In this document: piece by piece, positions 16,756-25,138 of the stretch | Layout of the letters: each line of letters starts with the position of its first letter | How positions within the stretch are numbered: the first letter of the stretch is position 1 | Assembly (NCBI GenBank): GCA_965227045.1 | Contig: OZ245718.1 | Coordinates: 558,001-622,000 of the forward strand | Source of the DNA: UBA10649 sp965227045 | GTDB taxonomy: Bacteria; Actinomycetota; Actinomycetes; S36-B12 | Direction: 5' to 3' | Length of the DNA stretch: 64,000 nt | Notes under the pieces: model-generated | The model's database searches: none | What the model was told of the DNA's origin: nothing | What the model saw: the letters and a program-made list of their open reading frames with translations, nothing else | Made by a program: the position numbers and the translations under genes

Positions 16756-17666
16756 TCCGGCTGGAAGACACGAGCGGCGGCGAGGTCGCCAGGGCGATCG
16801 CGGCCGAACGCCATCGGATGGGCTCTCCCGCCACCGGAATGGTGCTGACCTTGCTCATCTTGTCCGACGAGGAGGCGCAGGCCGACGCCACGGCGGCGGC
16901 GGTCGGTGCGGCCCGCCAGCATCCGATGCGCATCGTCACGCTCATCCCGCGCCCGGGCAAGCACGAGACCCGCCTCGACGCGGACATCTCGGTCGGCGGA
17001 GACGACGGCCCCGGTGAGGTCGCGGTCCTGCGTCTGCGCGGCCTGCTCGCCGACCACGCGAACTCCGTCGCAGTCCCGCTCCTCCTCAGCGACACCCCGG
17101 TGGTGGCCTACTGGCCCGAGGATCCGCCGGCCATCCCTGCGGACGACCCGATCGGACGGCACGCACAACGGCGCATCACCGACTGCGCGTCGGCAGCCGA
17201 GCCGCTGCGTGCGCTCGTCGGCCGACGAGATGGCTACCGGCCAGGCGACACTGACCTGAGCTGGACGCGGTTGACTCCGTGGCGCTCCGCGCTTGCATCG
17301 ATCCTCGACCAGCCCTCGGGCAAGGTCAGCAAGGCGAGCGTTGCCGCCGAGGTCGGCAACCCGAGTGCGGTCCTGCTGGCGCTGTGGCTGGGGCGCTGCC
17401 TGAAGGTCGAGGTAGAACTGCTGACCAGCGAGGGGCCTGGCATCACCGAGGTCTGCCTGGAGACCGAGAGCGGGACGATCTCGGTCAGCCGCTCGGATGG
17501 GGTCACCGCGCTGCTCGTCAGGCCGAACACTCCGGATTCGCGTATCTCCCTGCCTCGCAGGGACCTTGCGGACCTGCTCGCCGAGGAACTGCGCCGCCTG
17601 GATCCCGATGAGGTCTACGGCGAGGTCATTGCCCGCGTCGCCGATGTGCTGGACCCCGCGTCATGA
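16752..17666 (+). CDS. opcA: Glucose-6-phosphate dehydrogenase assembly protein OpcA
   Basis: A 304-residue OpcA, a redox-responsive allosteric activator of G6PDH known from cyanobacteria and actinobacteria. LLSDTPVVAYWPEDPP near residues 110-126 is a characteristic stretch. It has no membrane segments. The ATG at 16752 overlaps the zwf stop (ATGA) and its own stop overlaps the pgl start, so zwf, opcA and pgl are tightly coupled. Confidence 0.93.
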   Translation: MIRLEDTSGGEVARAIAAERHRMGSPATGMVLTLLILSDEEAQADATAAAVGAARQHPMRIVTLIPRPGKHETRLDADISVGGDDGPGEVAVLRLRGLLADHANSVAVPLLLSDTPVVAYWPEDPPAIPADDPIGRHAQRRITDCASAAEPLRALVGRRDGYRPGDTDLSWTRLTPWRSALASILDQPSGKVSKASVAAEVGNPSAVLLALWLGRCLKVEVELLTSEGPGITEVCLETESGTISVSRSDGVTALLVRPNTPDSRISLPRRDLADLLAEELRRLDPDEVYGEVIARVADVLDPAS

Positions 17667-18439
17667 GCCCGGTCGAGGTCCTTCGTCACCCGGATGCCGA
17701 GGCGCTGGCTGAGTCGGCCGCCGCGCGCTTCATCACGACGGTCGTCGAGGCGCAAGCCTCATCCGGGCACGCGCACGTCTGCCTGACCGGAGGGCGGATC
17801 GGCACGGCTGTCCTGGCAGCGATCACTGCCAATCCCGGTCGCGACTCCATCGACTGGTCCCGCATCGATCTGTGGTGGGGCGACGAGCGCTACCTGCCGT
17901 CCGGGGATCCCGAGCGCAATGAGACGGGAGCGCGCGAGGCGCTCATCGACGTGGTGGGCGTCGACCCGATGCGCGTGCACGCCATGCCAACTCCCGACGA
18001 GTCCGCCGGCGACGTCGACGCGGCAGCTGAGTCCTACGCCGAGTTGCTGGCCACGGCCTCGCGCCCCGAGGACCACGCGGATGTGCCGAACTTCGACATC
18101 ATGCTGCTCGGCATCGGCCCGGATGCCCACGTGGCGTCGTTGTTCCCCGAACTGCCCGCGCTCCACGACACCCGGTCCTGCTGTGCGGTCCGTGGTGCGC
18201 CGAAGCCCCCGCCCGTCCGCATCACCCTCACGCTGCCGTCGATCAATGCGTCGAAGGAGGTCTGGGTGCTCGCATCCGGGGAGGAGAAGGGCACCGCAGT
18301 ACGGCTGGCCCTCACCGATGAGGCGGGCTCATTCCAGGTTCCGGCAGCGGGAGCCCGCGGCCGCGAGCGGACCCTGTTCCTGGTCGACGAGGCCGCAGCC
18401 TCGAAGCTCCCGGCGCAGATGGGCCGCCCCAGCGCGTAA
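17663..18439 (+). CDS. pgl: 6-phosphogluconolactonase
   Basis: A 258-residue DevB/SOL-type lactonase that hydrolyses 6-phosphogluconolactone, the product of Zwf. The family motifs LTGGR near residue 41, DLWWGDERYLP near residue 70 and LGIGPDAHVASLFP near residue 150 are present. Some relatives have LGMGxDGHTASLFP; the Ala in place of Thr here is a minor variant. It is the last gene of the tkt operon, and a family B palindrome follows eight bases after the stop. Confidence 0.94.
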   Translation: MSPVEVLRHPDAEALAESAAARFITTVVEAQASSGHAHVCLTGGRIGTAVLAAITANPGRDSIDWSRIDLWWGDERYLPSGDPERNETGAREALIDVVGVDPMRVHAMPTPDESAGDVDAAAESYAELLATASRPEDHADVPNFDIMLLGIGPDAHVASLFPELPALHDTRSCCAVRGAPKPPPVRITLTLPSINASKEVWVLASGEEKGTAVRLALTDEAGSFQVPAAGARGRERTLFLVDEAAASKLPAQMGRPSA

Positions 18440-18446
18440 ACAGAAC

Positions 18447-18506
18447 GCGAGTGGGCAGTTGTCGGTGTGCCGGGCGCAGCCCGGAGCCCGACAACTGCCC
18501 ACTCGC
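18447..18506. terminator. Palindromic intergenic element, family B copy 1; bidirectional terminator
   Basis: The arms GCGAGTGGGCAGTTGTCGG (18447-18465) and the exact complement (18488-18506) enclose a 22-base loop. It lies between convergent pgl and rbpA. Near-identical arms with unrelated loops recur at 46236-46294 and 63678-63743. Confidence 0.85.
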
Positions 18507-18536
18507 GGTTGTTTAAGGGGACGAAACTAGACCCAG

Positions 18537-18866
18537 CTACGGCTTGAGCTTGTCCAGGGCCTCGGCCAGGATCGCGGCGCCATCCTTGTCGGAGCGTCGT
18601 TCCTTCACGTAGGCCAAGTGCGTCTTGTACGGCTCGATCTTCGGCGGGGCCGGGGGGTTGTCCTTGTCCGGGCCGGCGGGCAGTCCGCAGCGGGGGCAGT
18701 CCCACTCCTCGGGAATGGCAGCGTCGACAGCGAAGCTCGGACGAGACTCATGGCCGCGTGAGCACCAGAAGGACACCCACATGCGGGGTGCGGCCTCGCC
18801 CCGCTCGGCTTCGCCCATGGGGCCTGCTCCGACGCGACTGCCACGAATAGCACTGCCACCAGACAT
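18537..18866 (-). CDS. rbpA: RNA polymerase-binding protein RbpA
   Basis: A 109-residue RbpA, an actinobacteria-specific factor that binds RNA polymerase and principal sigma factors and promotes open-complex formation. The N-terminal SAIRGSRVG element, the zinc-site region FWCSRGHE...DCPRCG and the sigma-interaction segment KTHLAYVKERRS at the C-terminus are all present. The ATG at 18866 lies 13 bases after the secG stop. Its presence supports the phylum assignment and fits the TANNNT-rich promoters seen here. Confidence 0.95.
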   Translation of the reverse strand: MSGGSAIRGSRVGAGPMGEAERGEAAPRMWVSFWCSRGHESRPSFAVDAAIPEEWDCPRCGLPAGPDKDNPPAPPKIEPYKTHLAYVKERRSDKDGAAILAEALDKLKP

Positions 18867-18879
18867 GAAGAACCTTTCG

Positions 18880-19128
18880 TCAGACGCCGGCGCTGACGAG
18901 CAGCCCGACGGCGATGATGCATGCGGCCCAGACGAGTCCGAGGCCGACGGTGAGGCGGTCGAGGTTCTTCTCGGCAACCGACGATCCGCCGATGGACGAG
19001 CTGACGCCGCCGCCGAAGAGGTCGGACAGGCCGCCGCCCTTGCCGCGGTGCAGCAGGATGAGAACCACCAGCAGCACGCTCGTGATCACGAGGACCACGG
19101 CCAGCGCAATTGTCAGCGCTGTGACCAT
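18880..19128 (-). CDS. secG: Protein translocase subunit SecG
   Basis: An 82-residue SecG with two hydrophobic helices (about residues 3-25 and 60-80) joined by the conserved glycine-rich loop GKGGGLSDLFGGG. It assists SecYE during export. GGAG precedes the ATG, and a TATTCT hexamer at 19170-19175 offers its own promoter in the gap after tpiA. Its position after gap-pgk-tpiA and before rbpA is the usual actinobacterial order. Confidence 0.95.
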   Translation of the reverse strand: MVTALTIALAVVLVITSVLLVVLILLHRGKGGGLSDLFGGGVSSSIGGSSVAEKNLDRLTVGLGLVWAACIIAVGLLVSAGV

Positions 19129-19169
19129 TGAGTTACTCCTGCCGGGGAATTGAACGGGCGAACCTGTAG

Positions 19170-19175
19170 AGAATA
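19170..19175 (-). promoter_or_regulatory. -10 element of secG-rbpA
   Basis: TATTCT on the minus strand in the 59-base gap between tpiA and secG, with a GGAG ribosome-binding site further downstream. Inferred from pattern. Confidence 0.4.
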
Positions 19176-19187
19176 GACGTGCGCGCC

Positions 19188-19985
19188 TTAGGAGACTAAC
19201 TCGGGCGGGTGCAGCCTGAATCGGACGATACCCACAAACTCGTCGGGATCAAGGCTCGCACCGCCGACGAGCGCCCCGTCGACGTCAGCCTTGGCCATGA
19301 TGCCGGCGACATTCGAGGACTTGACCGAACCCCCGTAGAGGATCCGAACGGAGTCAGCCGTTGCCGAGCCGTAGGTCTCCTTGATTCGGCCGCGGATCGC
19401 GCTGCAGACCTCCTGCGCGTCCTCGGGAGTGGCGACCTCACCGGTGCCGATGGCCCACACGGGCTCGTACGCGATGACCAGCCCGGCAACCTGCTCGGCT
19501 GTGAGCCCATCAAGGTCTGCGTCGAGCTGCGTCAGCACATGGGCGACGTGCTCGTCTGCCTGACGGATCGGCAGACCCTCCCCCATGCACACGATCGGGA
19601 CGAGGCCGTTGCGCAGCGCAGCCTTGGCCTTGGCGTTGACGACCTCGTCGGTCTCGTTGTGGTACTCGCGGCGCTCGCTGTGGCCGACGGTGACGTAGGT
19701 GCACCCGAGCTTGGCGAGCATGACGCCGCTGATGTCCCCGGTGAATGCGCCGGAGTCATTGACGGACAGGTCCTGCGCCCCGTACTGGATGTCGTACTTG
19801 TCTCCGTCGACGAGGGTCTGCACCGAGCGGATGTCGGTGAACGGCGGCAGTACCGCAACGTCGACCGACGCGTAGTCGTCCTCGTTGAAGGCGAATGCCA
19901 ACTTCTGCACCAGAGCGATGGCCTCAAGGTGATTGAGGTTCATCTTCCAGTTGCCGGCCATGAGCGGCTTGCGGGCGGTGGCCAT
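19188..19985 (-). CDS. tpiA: Triosephosphate isomerase
   Basis: A 265-residue TIM-barrel enzyme interconverting dihydroxyacetone phosphate and glyceraldehyde 3-phosphate. GNWKMNL near residue 11 carries the active-site Asn and Lys, VGHSERR contains the catalytic histidine, and YEPVWAIGTG the catalytic glutamate. Its start shares one base with the pgk stop. It is the third gene of the gap-pgk-tpiA glycolytic operon. Confidence 0.97.
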   Translation of the reverse strand: MATARKPLMAGNWKMNLNHLEAIALVQKLAFAFNEDDYASVDVAVLPPFTDIRSVQTLVDGDKYDIQYGAQDLSVNDSGAFTGDISGVMLAKLGCTYVTVGHSERREYHNETDEVVNAKAKAALRNGLVPIVCMGEGLPIRQADEHVAHVLTQLDADLDGLTAEQVAGLVIAYEPVWAIGTGEVATPEDAQEVCSAIRGRIKETYGSATADSVRILYGGSVKSSNVAGIMAKADVDGALVGGASLDPDEFVGIVRFRLHPPELVS

Positions 19986-21193
19986 CAGGGGGTCTCCTCG
20001 AGAACGGTCAGTCCGGGCAGGGCCTTGCCCTCGAGGAACTCCAGGCTCGCGCCTCCGCCCGTGCTGATGTGGCTGAAGTCGGCCTCGTCGAGGCCGAGGA
20101 TGCGGATCGCGGCTGCTGAGTCGCCGCCACCGACGACGGAGAAGGCATCCGACTGGGCGATCGCCTCGGCTACTCCGCGGGTGCCAGCGGCAAACGGCTC
20201 CATCTCGAACACGCCCATCGGCCCGTTCCAGACAACGGTCTTCGCGTCGGCTATCCGCGATGCGAACAGTGCGACCGTCTCCGGACCGATGTCCAGACCG
20301 CGCCAGCCTGCTTCGATTCCTGCGGCGGGCACGACCTTGGTGTTGGCGGTGGCCGAGAACTCATCGGCGACGATGACGTCGACGGGCAGCAGGAGCTCAA
20401 CTCCGGCCGCGGACGCCTGCTCCAGGAACCCGCGAACCACGTCGAGTTGGTCTGCCTCGAGCAGTGAGTCGCCCACTTCATGGCCCTGGGCGGCGAGGAA
20501 GGTGAACGCCATTCCGCCGCCGATCAGGAGTCGATCGACGCGCGTGATGAGGTTGCCGATGACGCCGAGCTTGTCGCTGACCTTCGAGCCGCCGAGCACG
20601 ACCACGTACGGACGCTCGGGGTCGGCGAGCAGGCCGCCGAATACGGACGCCTCCTTGTGCACGAGCCGGCCCGCGGCACTGGGCAGCAGTCGGGCGACGT
20701 CGGTCACGGATGCCTGTTCGCGATGCACGACTCCGAAGCCGTCGGACACGTAGATGTCCGCCAGCGATGCCAACTCCGTGGCGAGGTCTCCACGCTCGTC
20801 CGCCGACTTGCTCGTCTCGCGCGCATCGAAGCGGATGTTCTCCAGCAGCAGGACCTCCCCGGGAGCGAGCGCGGCCACAAACTGGCGAGCGGTCGAGCCG
20901 GTGATGTCGGTGCCGAGCTGAACGGAGGTGTCGAGGAGTTCGCCGAGGCGAGCGGCGACGGGAGCAAGACTCAGCTCGTCGCTGGGAACGCCCTTGGGAC
21001 GCCCCAGATGCGCGACGACGACCACCTTCGCACCGTTCTCGCGGAGGAAGGCAAGCGTCGGCAGCGCAGCGCGAATACGGCCGTCATCGGTGATGACCTT
21101 CGTGCCGTGCGGACCGTCAGCCAGCGGGACGTTGAAGTCCGCGCGGACAAGCACCGTCCGCCCGGCGACCTGCAGGTCGTCGAGTGACTTCAC
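19985..21193 (-). CDS. pgk: Phosphoglycerate kinase
   Basis: A 402-residue phosphoglycerate kinase, which makes ATP from 1,3-bisphosphoglycerate. The N-terminal signature VLVRADFNVPL near residue 15, the substrate-binding HLGRPKG near residue 62, and the C-terminal nucleotide-binding VVGGGDSAAA are present. It follows gap by ten bases and overlaps tpiA by one base. Confidence 0.97.
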   Translation of the reverse strand: MKSLDDLQVAGRTVLVRADFNVPLADGPHGTKVITDDGRIRAALPTLAFLRENGAKVVVVAHLGRPKGVPSDELSLAPVAARLGELLDTSVQLGTDITGSTARQFVAALAPGEVLLLENIRFDARETSKSADERGDLATELASLADIYVSDGFGVVHREQASVTDVARLLPSAAGRLVHKEASVFGGLLADPERPYVVVLGGSKVSDKLGVIGNLITRVDRLLIGGGMAFTFLAAQGHEVGDSLLEADQLDVVRGFLEQASAAGVELLLPVDVIVADEFSATANTKVVPAAGIEAGWRGLDIGPETVALFASRIADAKTVVWNGPMGVFEMEPFAAGTRGVAEAIAQSDAFSVVGGGDSAAAIRILGLDEADFSHISTGGGASLEFLEGKALPGLTVLEETP

Positions 21194-21203
21194 GGGTGCG
21201 ACC

Positions 21204-22208
21204 TCAGAGCTTCGAGCCGACGAGCGACACGAGGTCGACGAGGCGGTTGCTGTAGCCCCACTCGTTGTCGTACCAGCCGAGGACCTTGACCAGCGTGCCC
21301 ATGGAGTTGGTCATCTCCGAGTCGAAGATGCACGACGCGGGATCGGTGACGATGTCGGTGGAGACGATCGGATCCGAGGTGTACTCGAGGATGCCCTTGA
21401 GCGGGCCCTCGGACGCAGCCTTCATCGCCGCATTGACCTCTTCCTTGGTGGCCGCAACCTTGAGTTCGACGGTGAGGTCGGTGGCCGAGCCTGTGGGCAG
21501 CGGCACGCGCATCGAGTAGCCATCGAGCTTGCCCTTGAGGTGGGGCAGCACGAGTGAGATCGCCTTAGCGGCGCCCGTGGTGGTGGGGATCATGTTGAGG
21601 CCCGCGGCGCGCGCGCGACGCAGATCCTTGTGCGGGAAGTCGAGCACGTTCTGATCGTTCGTGTACGCGTGGATCGTGGTCATCATGCCGCGCTCGATGC
21701 CGAATGCGTCGTCGAGGACCTTCGCCATCGGCGCGAGGCAGTTGGTCGTGCACGAGGCGTTCGAGATGATGTTGTCGGTCGCGGGGTTGTAGTTGCCCTC
21801 GTTGACGCCCATGACGATCGTGATGTCCTCGCCGGAGGCCGGCGCGGAGATGATGACCTTCTTGGCGCCCGCGGTGATGTGCTTGCCCGCGTCGGCAGCG
21901 TTCGTGAAGAAGCCGGTGGACTCGATGACGACATCGGCGCCGACCTTGGCCCAGGGCAGCGAGGCGGGATCGCGCTCGGCGAAGACCGGGATCGACTTGC
22001 CATCGACGAGGATCTCCCCGTCGCCTGCGACGACGTCCTTGCCGAGGCGGCCGAGGATGCTGTCGTACTTGAGCAGGTGGGCGAGGGTCTTCGTGTCGGT
22101 GAGGTCGTTGATGCCCACGATCTCGATGTCAGCGCCGCTGGCGGCGACTGCGCGGTAGAAGTTGCGACCGATCCGGCCAAATCCGTTGATGCCGACCTTG
22201 ATGCTCAC
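21204..22208 (-). CDS. gap: Glyceraldehyde-3-phosphate dehydrogenase, type I
   Basis: A 334-residue GAPDH. The NAD-binding motif is GINGFGRIGRN near residue 7, with an Asp at the end of the second strand (INDLTD), as in NAD-dependent glycolytic forms. The catalytic cysteine is C153 in ASCTTNC. GTG at 22208 is the start, with GAGGAG upstream. It leads gap-pgk-tpiA behind a TAGGGT hexamer at 22277-22282, in the only clear gap of this minus-strand block. Confidence 0.97.
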   Translation of the reverse strand: MSIKVGINGFGRIGRNFYRAVAASGADIEIVGINDLTDTKTLAHLLKYDSILGRLGKDVVAGDGEILVDGKSIPVFAERDPASLPWAKVGADVVIESTGFFTNAADAGKHITAGAKKVIISAPASGEDITIVMGVNEGNYNPATDNIISNASCTTNCLAPMAKVLDDAFGIERGMMTTIHAYTNDQNVLDFPHKDLRRARAAGLNMIPTTTGAAKAISLVLPHLKGKLDGYSMRVPLPTGSATDLTVELKVAATKEEVNAAMKAASEGPLKGILEYTSDPIVSTDIVTDPASCIFDSEMTNSMGTLVKVLGWYDNEWGYSNRLVDLVSLVGSKL

Positions 22209-22276
22209 TGCTGCTCCTCGACGAGGGTTCCCGCGTAGCCCGCGGCTGCGGACATCGGCGCCCGCAAACGCTTACT

Positions 22277-22282
22277 ACCCTA
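22277..22282 (-). promoter_or_regulatory. -10 element of the gap-pgk-tpiA operon
   Basis: TAGGGT on the minus strand between the whiA stop and the gap start. The predicted leader of about 60 bases contains a GAGGAG ribosome-binding site. Confidence 0.5.
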
Positions 22283-22304
22283 TCGAAGAATGGGGTCTCG
22301 ATGC

Positions 22305-23285
22305 CTAAGGGAGGACGAGATCCGGGCCGAGTGCGGACTCCGTGCCGGGCAGTCCGAGGTCCGAGGCGCGCTTGTCGGCCAGGGCGAGCAGTCGGCGGAT
22401 CCGGCCGGCGATCGCATCCTTGGTCATCGGCGGGTCCGCGAGCGCGCCCAGCTCCTCCAGGCTTGCCTGCTGGTGTTCCAGCCGTAGCCGCCCCGCGACC
22501 ACGAGGTGGTCGGGCACGTCCTCGCCGAGGATCTCCAGGGCTCGCTGCACGCGGGCACCCGCCGCTACTGCCGCGCGGGCCGAGCGGCGCAGGTTGGCGT
22601 CGTCGAAGTTCGCGAGCCGGTTGGCTGTGGCTCGGACCTCGCGACGCATGCGGCGCTCTTCCCAGGCCATAACCGACTCGTGCGCGCCCAGTCGGGTGAG
22701 CATGGCCGCTATGGCGTCGCCGTCGCGGATCACCACCCGGTCGACGCCGCGAACCTCGCGGGACTTGGCGGCGATGCCCAGCCGGCGTGCCGCCCCGACG
22801 AGGGCGAGGGCCGCCTCGGGGCCGGGGCAGGTGATCTCCATGGACGATGAGCGGCCGGGCTCGGTCAGCGAGCCGTGCGCGAGGAAGGCGCCGCGCCAGG
22901 CTGCCTCGCAGTCGCACAGCCCGCCAGAGACGATCGCCGGCGGCAGGCCGCGCACCGGTCGCCCGCTGCCGTCGACGATCCCGGTCTGGCGAGCCAGCGC
23001 CTCGCCGCCCTCGACGACCCGCACCAGGTAGCGCGTTCCGCGACGCAGGCCGCCGGACTGGACGACGGCGATGTCGCTCTCATGCCCGTAGACGTCGAAG
23101 ATCGACTTGCGCAGCCGACGAGCGGTGGCGCCGGTGTCGACGTCAGCCTCGATGACGATGTGTCCGGCGACGATGTGGAGCCCTCCGGCAAAGCGCAGGA
23201 TCGTGGCAACCTCCGCCTTGCGGCAGCAGGCCTTAGTGATCTCGACTCTGCTGAGCTCGTCCTTCACCGCAGCGGTCATTGCCAT
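22305..23285 (-). CDS. whiA: DNA-binding protein WhiA
   Basis: A 326-residue WhiA: an N-terminal pair of LAGLIDADG-like domains without nuclease residues and a C-terminal helix-turn-helix (the PPMTKDAIAGRIRRLLALAD region near 280-300). In Streptomyces it is a sporulation regulator; in other Gram-positives it has broader roles in division. The ATG at 23285 overlaps the yvcK stop; a second in-frame ATG lies two codons later. It ends the uvrC-rapZ-yvcK-whiA group. Confidence 0.95.
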   Translation of the reverse strand: MAMTAAVKDELSRVEITKACCRKAEVATILRFAGGLHIVAGHIVIEADVDTGATARRLRKSIFDVYGHESDIAVVQSGGLRRGTRYLVRVVEGGEALARQTGIVDGSGRPVRGLPPAIVSGGLCDCEAAWRGAFLAHGSLTEPGRSSSMEITCPGPEAALALVGAARRLGIAAKSREVRGVDRVVIRDGDAIAAMLTRLGAHESVMAWEERRMRREVRATANRLANFDDANLRRSARAAVAAGARVQRALEILGEDVPDHLVVAGRLRLEHQQASLEELGALADPPMTKDAIAGRIRRLLALADKRASDLGLPGTESALGPDLVLP

Positions 23286-24253
23286 GCCAGCACCGTATCG
23301 AACGCAGACGCAAGGAGAGTCGGGTCGTGGCTACCTGCCTGCAGGGGATGACTCTTCGCCACGTCGGTGAGGAACACCGTTGCGCCGAGATCGGCAGCAG
23401 AACGCTCCAGGGACGACAGGTCCTCCACATGGTTGCGATCAGCGATCACGGTGTCGATCCGCAGGTCGGGCAGGAAGTTGAAGAGCACGTCGAGGTAGGT
23501 GTGCGCGGCGAAACCCGTCGTCTCCCCCGTCTGCGGGTTCAGATTCAGCACGACGATCCGGCGGGCCGGACTGTCGGTGATGGCCTTCGCCAGTTCGGGG
23601 ATGGCCAGGTGTGGGATGACCGAGGTGAACCACGAGCCTGGGCCGAGGACGATGGCATCGGCCTGACGCAGCGCCTCGACCGCTTCAGGGCAGGCTGGCG
23701 GCGACGGCGGGTCCAAGGTGATGTCGAGGACCGTTCCCGCGGTGGTCGCTACCTCGACCTGACCGCGAACGATGGACAGGTCGTCGGGCCGGGTCCGGTG
23801 ATGACCGAGGACTTCGGCGACGATCGTCAGCGGCACCGTCGTGCAGGGCAGGACGCGGCCGTGCGCCTCGAGCAGGGCACCCATCCAGTCAAGGCCGGTG
23901 ACTGTGTCCTGAGTCTCCTCCCACAGCGCGGTGATGAGCAGGTTGCCCACCGAGTGCCCGGAGAGCGCGCCCGAGCCACCGAACCGGTGCTGGATGACCT
24001 GCTCCCAGGTGCGCCCCCACTCGTCGTCGCCGCACAGTGCCGCGAGGGCCATACGCAGGTCGCCGGGGGGCGGGACGCCGAACTCCGAGCGCAGGCGTCC
24101 GCTCGATCCGCCGTCGTCCGCGACCCCGACGATCGCGGTGAGCGAGTCCGTGACGTGCCGCAACGCGCGCAGGCTCACCGCAAGCCCGTGACCGCCGCCG
24201 AGTGCGACGACGCGTACGTTCGATCGGTCCGTGGGCGGTAGCTGTCGCCTCAT
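23276..24253 (-). CDS. yvcK: YvcK/CofD-like protein (gluconeogenesis factor family)
   Basis: A 325-residue Rossmann-type protein with the glycine-rich N-terminal GGGHGLAVSLRALR and the GDLRMALAAL segment near 80. The family binds UDP-sugars and affects cell wall and central carbon metabolism in Bacillus and mycobacteria. The CofD-like fold does not make it an F420 biosynthesis enzyme; the operon with rapZ and whiA decides. It overlaps rapZ by four bases and whiA by ten. Confidence 0.92.
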   Translation of the reverse strand: MRRQLPPTDRSNVRVVALGGGHGLAVSLRALRHVTDSLTAIVGVADDGGSSGRLRSEFGVPPPGDLRMALAALCGDDEWGRTWEQVIQHRFGGSGALSGHSVGNLLITALWEETQDTVTGLDWMGALLEAHGRVLPCTTVPLTIVAEVLGHHRTRPDDLSIVRGQVEVATTAGTVLDITLDPPSPPACPEAVEALRQADAIVLGPGSWFTSVIPHLAIPELAKAITDSPARRIVVLNLNPQTGETTGFAAHTYLDVLFNFLPDLRIDTVIADRNHVEDLSSLERSAADLGATVFLTDVAKSHPLQAGSHDPTLLASAFDTVLAWQ

Positions 24254-25137
24254 TCGCGACCGAGATCGCGATGCATGACGCTCGTGGGTAGGCCATTGGC
24301 AATCAGCCGCGCACCGAGGGCGACGGCCATCGCAACGCTTCGGTGCTTGCCGCCGGTGCAGCCCACGGCGACGGTCACGTAGCGCTTGCCCTCGCGCACG
24401 TATCCGGCGGAGACGATCTCGATGAGCCGCTGGTAGGTGTCGAGGAAGTCCGCGGCACCCGGGCGACCGAGGACGTCAGCCGACACCGGTGCGTCGAGCC
24501 CGTTCAGAGGCCGGAGCGCCTCGTCCCAGTACGGGTTAGGCAGGAAGCGCACGTCGGCGACCAGATCGGCGTCGACCGGGATCCCGTACTTGAAGCCGAA
24601 GGACATCACCGTGCACGTCAGAACGGGGGGCTCGTCGCTGATGAACGCCTCCTCCATCCGGCGCCGCAGCTCGTGCACGTTCAGCGAGGTCGTGTCGATG
24701 ACCATGTCGGCGTTCGCACGGATGTCCGCGAGCAGGGTGCGCTCGGCGGCAAGCCCGTCGAGGATTCGCTGACCGTGCTGGAGTGGGTGCGGGCGACGAG
24801 AGCTCTCGTAGCGCCGGACGAGGGACTCGTCGGACGCCTCCAGGAACAGTGTGCGGATATCAACACCCTCGCGAGGCAGCAGTGCGACAACCTCGCTCAC
24901 CTGATGGAAGAACGATCCTCCGCGAGCATCGAGGACGACCGCGACGCGATCGACGTCGGGGGTGCGCCGGGCGAGATCGATCGCGGCCTGCAGAAGTGAG
25001 GGCGGGATGTTGTCGATGACGAACCAGCCCAGATCCTCGAGCGCACGCGCCGCCGTGGACCTCCCGGCACCTGACATGCCCGTGACAAGCACGAGTTGAA
25101 GGGAATGGCGTCCGTCCCGGGCATCGTCCACAGTCAC
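24250..25137 (-). CDS. rapZ: RNase adapter/nucleotide-binding protein RapZ
   Basis: A 295-residue RapZ (YvcJ) P-loop protein. Walker A is TGMSGAGRSTA near residue 18, and the conserved C-terminal motif is VGCTGGKHRSV near residue 270. In enteric bacteria RapZ directs RNase E to small RNAs; in Gram-positives its function is less defined. The GTG at 25137 lies one base past the uvrC stop, indicating co-transcription from the uvrC promoter. Confidence 0.94.
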   Translation of the reverse strand: MTVDDARDGRHSLQLVLVTGMSGAGRSTAARALEDLGWFVIDNIPPSLLQAAIDLARRTPDVDRVAVVLDARGGSFFHQVSEVVALLPREGVDIRTLFLEASDESLVRRYESSRRPHPLQHGQRILDGLAAERTLLADIRANADMVIDTTSLNVHELRRRMEEAFISDEPPVLTCTVMSFGFKYGIPVDADLVADVRFLPNPYWDEALRPLNGLDAPVSADVLGRPGAADFLDTYQRLIEIVSAGYVREGKRYVTVAVGCTGGKHRSVAMAVALGARLIANGLPTSVMHRDLGRE

Positions 25138-25138
25138 A

